Both the position numbers and the translations under genes were made by a program. Below the pieces are notes generated by a model that did not search any database, was not told where the DNA came from, and was given only the letters and a program-made list of their open reading frames with translations. From an uncultured Collinsella sp. (GTDB taxonomy: Bacteria; Actinomycetota; Coriobacteriia; Coriobacteriales; Coriobacteriaceae): a DNA stretch of 64,000 bases. Below are positions 57,697-64,000 of this stretch, piece by piece. How positions within the stretch are numbered: position 1 is the stretch's first letter; every line of letters begins with the position of its first letter. The stretch is from the NCBI GenBank assembly GCA_959606065.1, contig CAUHHV010000004.1:40262-104261 (forward strand), given 5' to 3'.

Positions 57697-58620
57697 CTAG
57701 CAGGCGGCCATGATGGGGGCAGCGACCTGCTTCTTACGGGAGAGGACGCCCGGCATCCAGACGCCGTCGTGCTCGTCGGCAATGCCCAGGCCCTTCTGAG
57801 CAGCCTCGGTCTCGCCCTCGAGCAGGACCTGCGAGCCCTCCTCCATGATGTCAGTGATGCACAGGACGATGCCGTCGGCACCCTTCTCGGCGGCGTAGGC
57901 GCGCATGGCCTCGCGAATCTCGTCGATCATGCCGAGTGCGCGGGTCTTGTCGACAGTCTCGTACTGGCCGATGAGCAGCTTCTTGCCGGCGGGCTCGAAC
58001 ATCTTGATGTCGTTGCCGACCATCTCGGCAGCGGTGAAGGAGCCGGACGGACGGGTGAGGAAGACTTCCATGCCAAACTTGACCGGGTCGACGCCCACCT
58101 GCTCGCCGAGCTTGGCGGCGACGGCGCGGTCGACATCGGTGGTGGTGGGGCTCTTGAGCATGAGCGTGTCGGTCATCATGGCCGAGAGCAGCAGCTTGGC
58201 CTGGACGTCGGAAAGCTCAACGCCGAGCACGCCGGCGAGCTTGGTGACGATGGTGCAGCTGGAGCCCCAGGGCAGGCAGATGTAGTGCAGCGGGCCGGCG
58301 GTCTCGAAGTCGCCGATGCGGTGATGATCGACAACGCCAAAGACCGTGGCGTCCTTAAGGCCAGCGACGGACTGGGCAGACTCGTTGTGGTCGGTGAGGA
58401 CGACGAGCTGACCGGCCTCGACGGACTCGATCACGCGGGGCTCGGCGATGCCGGCGTCGGCGAGCAGCTTGGCGGACTCGGCCGGAAGCTGACCAAGGGC
58501 GCAGGCCTCGTAGGTGTTGTCGGCATACTCAACCTGGTTGAGCAGCTGGGACAGGACGACGGCGCTCATGATGGCGTCGTTATCGGGGTTCTGGTGACCA
58601 AAGACAAGAACGTTTGCCAT
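57697..58620 (-). CDS. ppaC: Manganese-dependent inorganic pyrophosphatase (DHH family)
   Basis: The 307-residue protein has GHQNPDND (His9, Asp13, Asp15), Asp77 in LTDHNE and DHH at 98-100, the metal ligands of family II pyrophosphatases. SRKKQV near the C-terminus binds the substrate. It hydrolyses PPi and is a housekeeping enzyme. The CBS/DRTGG insert of regulated forms is absent. Confidence 0.93.
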   Translation of the reverse strand: MANVLVFGHQNPDNDAIMSAVVLSQLLNQVEYADNTYEACALGQLPAESAKLLADAGIAEPRVIESVEAGQLVVLTDHNESAQSVAGLKDATVFGVVDHHRIGDFETAGPLHYICLPWGSSCTIVTKLAGVLGVELSDVQAKLLLSAMMTDTLMLKSPTTTDVDRAVAAKLGEQVGVDPVKFGMEVFLTRPSGSFTAAEMVGNDIKMFEPAGKKLLIGQYETVDKTRALGMIDEIREAMRAYAAEKGADGIVLCITDIMEEGSQVLLEGETEAAQKGLGIADEHDGVWMPGVLSRKKQVAAPIMAAC

Positions 58621-58788
58621 GGATATCCTCCACTTGATATGTGTACTTGGACGTAGCTATGGTAGCACGCCGATGCCGAGCCTTCGCAGACGGAAGGGCC
58701 ACGGCATATTTTGGGGCGCAGGCACGGGGGCCAAGGCTGTCCCTTTTGCACCATGTTGGTGCAATGTAACCTGTCCCCCTTGCACCAG

Positions 58789-59742
58789 CTATTTACCGGC
58801 AGCGCGCAGGGCTACGTAGGCAGCACCGATGATGCCGGCGTCGTTTCCGAGCGAAGCGACCTTAATGGGCGTCTCGCGCGAGGCGGAAAGCGCGTACTGC
58901 TTAAAGTGCTCGCGAACCTTGTCGAGGTAGACATCGGCCGAGGCGGAGGCGCCGCCGCCGATGAGGAACATCTCGGGATCAACCACGTTGGCAATAAGCG
59001 CCAGTGCGCGGCCGAGATAGTCGGCCATGGTATCGGCCGCGGCCAGCGCGAGCTTGTCGCCCTCGCGACAAGCCTGGAACACGTCCTTGGAATCGGAGGG
59101 GCCGGTCAGCTCGATGGGCTCGACGCCCGCCTTCTTGCACTCGGCAAGGTAGTTGCTCACCACGCCGGTGGCGCTGGAATACTGCTCCAGGTGGCCATGG
59201 CCGCCGCAGCCGCAGGTGCGCTCCTCGGCCGGGTTCAGGCACATGTGGCCAATCTCGCCGCCGGCGCCCACAACGCCCGATACCACGTCGCCGTTAACGA
59301 TAACGCCGCCGCCCACGCCGGTACCGATGGTGACCATCACCACGTTCTGCACGCCCTTGGCAGAACCGAGCCAGGCCTCGCCCATGGCAGCGGCGTTGGC
59401 ATCGTTCTCATACTTAACGACCGCATCGGGGCAGTGCTTCTGAATGGCGACCCTCAGCTCGGGCAGGTTAATGGCAATGTTGGCCTTGACCTTGGCATCG
59501 CCCGACGCCGGGATGGGACACGGAACGGCCAGGCCAATGCCCGCCACAAAGGCACGCGGAATCTGTGCCTTGGCGACCACCTGGTCGATCGCCTCGGTCA
59601 CCGCGGCAAAGCCCGCGGCGTCAACGATAGGAGGCGTGGGCACGCTGGCCTTGGCAAGCAGGTTGCCGTCCTCGTCGAACAGGCCCTCCTTAACCGAAGT
59701 GCCGCCGACGTCGATGCCGATGTAGTACTGCTTAGGTTCCAT
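58789..59742 (-). CDS. glk: ROK-family glucokinase
   Basis: The 317-residue protein has the ATP motif GIDVGGTSVKEGL (9-21), GTGVGGG, EIGHM and the zinc-binding CGCGGHGHLE of ROK kinases. It phosphorylates glucose, including that released by LacG and the GH1 enzyme downstream. The start at 59742 (MEPKQYYIG) has AAAGGTGGG upstream. Confidence 0.9.
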   Translation of the reverse strand: MEPKQYYIGIDVGGTSVKEGLFDEDGNLLAKASVPTPPIVDAAGFAAVTEAIDQVVAKAQIPRAFVAGIGLAVPCPIPASGDAKVKANIAINLPELRVAIQKHCPDAVVKYENDANAAAMGEAWLGSAKGVQNVVMVTIGTGVGGGVIVNGDVVSGVVGAGGEIGHMCLNPAEERTCGCGGHGHLEQYSSATGVVSNYLAECKKAGVEPIELTGPSDSKDVFQACREGDKLALAAADTMADYLGRALALIANVVDPEMFLIGGGASASADVYLDKVREHFKQYALSASRETPIKVASLGNDAGIIGAAYVALRAAGK

Positions 59743-59796
59743 GGGAGCCCACCTTTCTCGTTTAAACATTGCCTGTATGGTACCGCTCTCAAGGCA

Positions 59797-59837
59797 AAAA
59801 CCTACCAAAAAGGGACAGGTTTGTTTTGGCAGGTTTT
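59797..59837. repeat. 14-bp-arm inverted repeat with GGGACAGG loop
   Basis: AAAACCTACCAAAA (59797-59810) pairs with TTTTGGCAGGTTTT (59824-59837) with one mismatch. The loop contains GGGACAGG. A longer relative is at 63691-63777. Confidence 0.6.
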
Positions 59838-59896
59838 ATCTGGGGTAACGCAATTGGCTGCCCAACAGGCCGCGCAAGACCATCCCCAAAAATAAA

Positions 59897-59925
59897 GGCG
59901 CCGGGAGGCGGAGGCTCCCGGCGCC
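59897..59925 (-). terminator. Terminator of the cellobiose-type PTS operon
   Basis: GGCGCCGGGAG pairs exactly with CTCCCGGCGCC, with T residues on the minus strand. Confidence 0.88.
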
Positions 59926-59983
59926 CGTCAAAGGGACTATGTTGTCTGTTGGACCGCACGGTCCGTCGCGGCGATAACGCCGA

Positions 59984-60316
59984 CTAGGCCTGAAGTACCT
60001 GCAGCTGCTTGTGAATCTCGATGAGCTCCGTCGCCATGACGCGCATGGTCTCGGTACCGGCCATCTGGTCCTCGGCATGCAGCAGAATCAACGGGGCCTC
60101 GCCGTTACGCTCGCCGTTGGCCTCCTTCTTCAGAAGCCCCATGTGAACATCGTGGCCACCGTTATAGGCCTCGTCGCCCTGCTTGATAAGCTCCTTGGCG
60201 GCGTCAAAATCGCCCTCCTTGGCCTTTTGCACGGCATTGATGTACATGCTCTTGGCGGTACCGACGTAGCTGATGATCTCGAAGCAGGTCATCTGCAGTT
60301 CGTTCATATCCTCCAT
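59984..60316 (-). CDS. celC: PTS lactose/cellobiose-family EIIA
   Basis: The 110-residue EIIA has active His80 in LLHAEDQM. The start at 60316 (MEDMNELQM) is preferred over two neighbours because of AGGTG spacing. It transfers phosphate to the EIIB at 60326-60628. It is a paralogue of lacF but has diverged considerably. Confidence 0.9.
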   Translation of the reverse strand: MEDMNELQMTCFEIISYVGTAKSMYINAVQKAKEGDFDAAKELIKQGDEAYNGGHDVHMGLLKKEANGERNGEAPLILLHAEDQMAGTETMRVMATELIEIHKQLQVLQA

Positions 60317-60325
60317 GCGGAGCAC

Positions 60326-60628
60326 CTAGCCCATCACGCTGACGCAGTGGTCGATGATGCCGGCAGCGTTCATGCGGCCGTAGTCGACCATGTTGATGAC
60401 CTCGACCGGGAAACGGCCGGCGGCCTCCTTCTCAAAATCGCCCTTGGTGTAGCCAATCTGCGGACCGAGCAGCAGGATATCGCACTCGTCCAGGTGATCG
60501 TGGGCCTCGTTCATGGGACGAGCCTCGACCTCGATGTCCAGACCGCGGCTTGCAACCTCGGCCTGCATCTTCTGGACCAGCAGGCTCGTGGACATGCCGG
60601 CGTTGCAGCAAAGCATGATCTTCTTCAT
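60326..60628 (-). CDS. celA: PTS cellobiose-family EIIB
   Basis: The 100-residue EIIB has the active Cys8 in LCCNAGMSTSLL. It passes phosphate to the sugar during import. It lies nine bases upstream of the EIIA gene in the same operon. Confidence 0.92.
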   Translation of the reverse strand: MKKIMLCCNAGMSTSLLVQKMQAEVASRGLDIEVEARPMNEAHDHLDECDILLLGPQIGYTKGDFEKEAAGRFPVEVINMVDYGRMNAAGIIDHCVSVMG

Positions 60629-60781
60629 GGTTTTCTCCTTATAACTGCGCGGCGCGCAGACGACAACTGGTTTTATTCCTTGCGGCTATTGTGCCCACCC
60701 CCTGCGTCTTTACACAAGGAGAGAGCCGCGGGCATCGGCACCGCGTACCGGCGCCCGCAACGGTGAAAGGGAGAACGACGT

Positions 60782-62134
60782 TTAAGCGTTCTGCTCGGCA
60801 AGGGCCTCCTGCTTGGCGATGGCCTTCTCGGAGATCCTCATAAAGGGCAGGTAGACGGCCATGCCAATGACAATCTCGATAGCCTGCCACACGCCGGCGC
60901 GCCAGTCAAAGCCCGTAGCGAGCAGGGCATTGATGACGGGAGGCATGGTCCAGGGCACCTGGGCGATGCAGGGGCTGATGATGCCTGCGCAGGTAAGGCC
61001 ATAGGTGATGCCGATGAACAGATCGGGAAGAAGAACGAACGGGATCATGAGCGGCAGGTTGTACACGATGGGGTAACCGTAGATAACCGGCTCGTTGATG
61101 TTGAACAGACCAGGCAGGATAGCCATCTTGGAAACGGTCTCGGAAGCCTTGTTCTTGGAGAACAGGAGCGTGTCGAGCAGGAGCATGAGGGTGCAGCCCG
61201 AGCCGCCGATGAGGGCGAAGCTGTTAACGATCTGCATGTTCATGTAGTGATCGGGCTGGATGGTGCCACCGGCGGCAAAGGTAGCCATGTTGTCGACGAT
61301 GAGCATGGTCAGGATCGGCTCGACGGTAGCGCCAGAGATGGTGGACTGGTGAATACCGACGCAGAACAGCAGGTTAGCAAGGGTGTAGATGAGGATAACA
61401 GCCCACGGACCGGCGTTCATGATGCTCTTGAGCGGGTTGGAGATGCACGTGGAGATGATGGTGCACAGATCGGTGCCGGCGCACACGGCGAGCAGGGCTG
61501 CGGCAAGAGCGAAGACCGCGAGGTTAAGCAGCATCGGAATCATGACGTTGAAGGAGTTGGAGACCGCGGGAGGCACGCCCTCGCCCAGCTTAACCTTGAG
61601 CTTCTCGACGCCAGAAATCTTGATGAAGAGCGAGACGGAAAGCAGGGCGATGATAATAGCCGAGAACAGACCGTTGGTGCCGGTGTTGGCAGTCGAAAGG
61701 GCGCCCGTGACCTCGGCGGAGGTGATCTTGTCGGTGAGCAGTGGGCTCGTGGCGGCAAGCGAGGCGGTGATCTGCTGCGGCATCATGATGACGAAGGCAG
61801 AGATGGCGACGACCACGCAAGCGAGCGGGTTATCGAAACGCTTGTTCTTGGCGAGGCTGTAGCCAATCAATCCGGCCAAGATAATGGCAGAGACGTTGAG
61901 GGTGCCCAGCGTAATTGCCGAGCCCCACGTCTGAAGGTTGGCAAGGCCCGCCGCATCGAGCGGGAACAGAGGGAACACGACGTTGTTAATAAGAACCGCG
62001 ATACCCGCAAGGATATAGAGCGGCGTGATGGTCGCGAAGGCGTCACGCAGGGAACGCAGGTGAACCTGGTTTCCCACCTTCGCAGAGACCTCGGCAAACT
62101 TGTCGAGGAAGCTCTTTCCGTTGTCACTGGCCAT
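60782..62134 (-). CDS. celB: PTS cellobiose-family EIIC
   Basis: The 450-residue membrane transporter has ILAGIAVLINNVVFPLF near the N-terminus, CVGIHQSTI and GLFNINEPVIYGYPIVYN, conserved loops of the lactose/cellobiose EIIC family. It lacks an EIIB domain, unlike LacE. It imports a beta-glucoside or related disaccharide. Confidence 0.92.
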   Translation of the reverse strand: MASDNGKSFLDKFAEVSAKVGNQVHLRSLRDAFATITPLYILAGIAVLINNVVFPLFPLDAAGLANLQTWGSAITLGTLNVSAIILAGLIGYSLAKNKRFDNPLACVVVAISAFVIMMPQQITASLAATSPLLTDKITSAEVTGALSTANTGTNGLFSAIIIALLSVSLFIKISGVEKLKVKLGEGVPPAVSNSFNVMIPMLLNLAVFALAAALLAVCAGTDLCTIISTCISNPLKSIMNAGPWAVILIYTLANLLFCVGIHQSTISGATVEPILTMLIVDNMATFAAGGTIQPDHYMNMQIVNSFALIGGSGCTLMLLLDTLLFSKNKASETVSKMAILPGLFNINEPVIYGYPIVYNLPLMIPFVLLPDLFIGITYGLTCAGIISPCIAQVPWTMPPVINALLATGFDWRAGVWQAIEIVIGMAVYLPFMRISEKAIAKQEALAEQNA

Positions 62135-62254
62135 GATTGCTCCTAACTTTCAAATCCGGCCTTTTCCTATGCGCACGGTGGTCTGTCGCCCTCTGCCACC
62201 AGATGTGCCATGTGTTGCGCGCGGCTGCGCGCGGTCCGGGCGTTCGCCCGGTCG

Positions 62255-63655
62255 CTAATCAACCACGTGGGTCGTGGCGACCTGTTTGAGCCAGGCCGCC
62301 GACTTCTTAAGGCAGCGCTTGTAGCCGTCCATGAGATCGACCTCGACAAAGCCGTAACGATTCTTAAAGGCATTGGCCCAAGACCAGTTATCGATGACGG
62401 CCCAGTAGTGATAGCCCCGGCACTTGGCGCCCTCGTCGATGGCCTTGGCCACCCACTCCAGGTGCTGACGTACAAAGTCGACGCGGTAGTCATCCTGGAT
62501 GGTTCCTTCGGCGTCACGGTTCTTGTATTCGTCCATGATGCCGATGCCGTTCTCGGAAACGAACCACTCAAGATCGGGGTAGTTCTTAGCGCAGTCCATG
62601 CCAAAGTCGTAGAGGCCCTGCGGGTAGATCTCCCAGCCGCGGCTCTCGTTCATAACGGCGTCGGGCCATACGTACTCGTCGGCAAAGTGCGGCAGGCCGT
62701 ACTGGTCGACCTTGCTCGCCGGCGCCTGAACACGCGTGGGGTGGTAGTAGTTGCAGCCGAGCCAGTCGACAACACCCTGCTTGAGAATCTCCTGGTCGCC
62801 GGCACGGAACGGGAGCTTAACGCCGCCCTCGGCCAGGCTGTCGAGCACGTCGGCAGGAAGCTCGCCCTTGGTAATAAGGTCGAGCCACCAGCGATTGTTG
62901 ATGCCGCTGGTCATACGCACGGCCTCGAGGTCTGCCTCGCTGGGGTTCTCCTTGGTGTATACCGGGGTAAAGCAGTTGATCATGCCGATCTTGGCATCGC
63001 TGCGAACGGCGCCCTCGTCATAGGCGCGGCGGTAGTTGGCTACGGCCAGCGCGTGCGCCAGCGAGATGTGATACTGCACGGTGCGAGCGCGGCTAAAGTC
63101 GTGGAGTTGCGGGAACCACACGCCCTCCTGATAGCGCTGCTCGGGCTCGACGATGGGCTCGTTAAAGGTGAACCAGTACTTAATCTCCTGGCCAAACTCG
63201 TGGAAGGCGACGTCGGCGTAATGCGCGTACGCCTCGACAACCTCACGGCTCTCCCAGCCGCCACGGTTAAAGAGGTAGGTGGGCATGTCAAAGTGGTACA
63301 GGTTGACGAACGGCTCCAGACCAGCCTCGCGAGAGGCGCGGAACAGCTCGTGATACCACGCAGCGCCCTCCTCATTAAGGTTGCCGTCGGCATCGAGCAG
63401 ACGGCTCCACTGGATGGAAGTGCGATAGGTATCCAGACCCAAGTCCTTCAAAATGCGAAGGTCTTCCTGGTACTTGGCCATAAAGTCATTGCCGGCGTAA
63501 GAGCCAACGCGGTTGTAGAACGAACCCAGATCCTGGATGGACCAGGTGTCCCACAGGTTCTCGAGCTTGCCGCCCTGGTTCCACTGACCCTCAGTCTGCG
63601 GGCCGGACATAGCAGCGCCAAAGAAGAAGTCGTTGGGCAGCTGATACTGTGCCAT
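62255..63655 (-). CDS. 6-phospho-beta-glucosidase / beta-glucosidase, GH1
   Basis: The 466-residue GH1 protein has acid/base Glu166 (TFNEP) and nucleophile Glu368 (SENGIG). The phosphate loop reads SWANAFKNRYG where LacG has SWTNGYNKRYG, so the Lys stands one residue earlier. It is the hydrolase of the upstream-regulated cellobiose-type PTS. The start at 63655 follows GCGAGGA. Galactosidase activity cannot be excluded. Confidence 0.88.
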   Translation of the reverse strand: MAQYQLPNDFFFGAAMSGPQTEGQWNQGGKLENLWDTWSIQDLGSFYNRVGSYAGNDFMAKYQEDLRILKDLGLDTYRTSIQWSRLLDADGNLNEEGAAWYHELFRASREAGLEPFVNLYHFDMPTYLFNRGGWESREVVEAYAHYADVAFHEFGQEIKYWFTFNEPIVEPEQRYQEGVWFPQLHDFSRARTVQYHISLAHALAVANYRRAYDEGAVRSDAKIGMINCFTPVYTKENPSEADLEAVRMTSGINNRWWLDLITKGELPADVLDSLAEGGVKLPFRAGDQEILKQGVVDWLGCNYYHPTRVQAPASKVDQYGLPHFADEYVWPDAVMNESRGWEIYPQGLYDFGMDCAKNYPDLEWFVSENGIGIMDEYKNRDAEGTIQDDYRVDFVRQHLEWVAKAIDEGAKCRGYHYWAVIDNWSWANAFKNRYGFVEVDLMDGYKRCLKKSAAWLKQVATTHVVD

Positions 63656-63690
63656 CAAAGTCCTCGCTTTCGTGTTCTAGAGCTTCCGGT

Positions 63691-63777
63691 TGGAGACGGG
63701 TTTGCTTTGGCAGGTTATCCGGCGCGGGCGCGCACCGGCCATACCGATATCCAACCCGCCAAAACAAAACCGTCCCC
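63691..63777. repeat. Inverted repeat of the GGGAC/GTCCCC class upstream of the GH1 gene
   Basis: Arms 63691-63715 and 63753-63777 match with about four mismatches, including GGTTTGCTTTGGCAGG/CCGCCAAAACAAAACC. It is related to 59797-59837. Confidence 0.6.
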
Positions 63778-63959
63778 AAACGGTCGATCCTGTTGTGCGG
63801 AAGGATTCCGTTCGTTGCTTAAACTATAGCGCTCTAATTTTAAAAGTAAAGCGTCTTTTTCTTTTTTCTTTCTCGAACTTCTTAGATAAAAGTAATATGG
63901 ATGCCCTGTTGAGGGTTATACTTACTTTTTGTATTCATATATGTCGGAAAGGAGGTTCC
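63778..63959. promoter_or_regulatory. Divergent promoter region, GH1/PTS operon and GntR gene
   Basis: The AT-rich sequence contains three related segments: TAAAAGTAA near 63841, TAAAAGTAA near 63887 and TTACTTTTT near 63931. These could be GntR half-sites. GGAGG lies before the GntR start. Confidence 0.4.
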
Positions 63960-64000
63960 ATGATTCCCAAATACGAGGCGATAGCTGCAGATATTCGTCG
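63960..64000 (+). CDS. GntR-family regulator, N-terminal fragment (gene continues past the window)
   Basis: Only 13 codons are visible (MIPKYEAIAADIR), which match the opening of GntR regulators. AAAGGAGG precedes the ATG. It is divergent from the GH1-PTS operon, the probable target. Confidence 0.7.
   Translation, partial: MIPKYEAIAADIR

Noticed and set aside
1..64000. CRISPR array or cas genes
   Set aside because: No regularly spaced direct repeats of 24-40 bases and no Cas-like proteins were seen; all repeats are inverted and irregularly placed.
1..64000. Prophage or integrative element
   Set aside because: No integrase, structural phage genes or tRNA-linked direct repeats were seen; tRNA-Thr is intact, and its 3' end has no second copy that I noticed.

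Overview
The window is about 60% GC, gene-dense and bacterial. PTS sugar operons, an archaeal-type topoisomerase I with zinc ribbons and a Lys-rich tail, RicT, NhaA, a DHH pyrophosphatase and many short intergenic inverted repeats together suggest a gut Coriobacteriia genome, most likely Collinsella. That assignment comes from recognising protein families, not from a database search.

Positions 1-32,000 are a carbohydrate region built around galactose. It opens with the end of galK and all of galT (Leloir pathway). Next come tagatose-6-phosphate pathway genes on the minus strand (lacC and a lacX-like epimerase, then lacB and lacA) and lacF (PTS EIIA). Two tandem modules follow, each a LacI regulator divergent from lacE (EIICB) and lacG (6-phospho-beta-galactosidase). 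A Phd/RelE toxin-antitoxin pair, a DeoR/LacR regulator, galM, an isolated mannose-type EIIB lacking its phosphorylatable His, and tRNA-Thr(CGT) come next. A second lacC/lacX pair then appears beside yhcH and a remnant of a nagA-like gene. A flavodoxin follows, then an amino-sugar locus: a nagA/agaA-type deacetylase, agaS, a GntR regulator and a mannose-family PTS (IIA, YajC, IIB, IIC, IID). LacAB and AgaS both yield tagatose-6-phosphate, so the two lacC kinases probably serve lactose/galactose and N-acetylgalactosamine respectively. No tagatose-1,6-bisphosphate aldolase is visible here.

Positions 32,000-58,700 are mostly housekeeping. They hold a DUF2975/HTH pair, a SurA-like anchored protein, isocitrate dehydrogenase, a HEAT-like protein, a beta-hydroxyacid dehydrogenase with a His/Cys-rich tail, DegV, HPF, a solute-binding lipoprotein, an unknown protein, ComF, RicT-HolB-Tmk, a zinc-ribbon membrane protein, topoisomerase I, HypB-HypA, TatC-TatA, a STAS protein, an aminotransferase, NhaA and PpaC. 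From 58,700 there is a ROK glucokinase, a cellobiose-type PTS (IIA, IIB, IIC) with a GH1 6-phospho-glycosidase, and the start of a GntR regulator.

Three regulatory codes can be read directly. They are 18-bp LacI-type palindromes at both lacI/lacE intergenic regions, 10-bp-period GAACA direct repeats at the lacA, lacF and lacR promoters, and a shared CTGGTAGTAACCA box at the agaS and mannose-PTS promoters. Intergenic regions also carry several families of inverted-repeat elements, including two MITE-like families.
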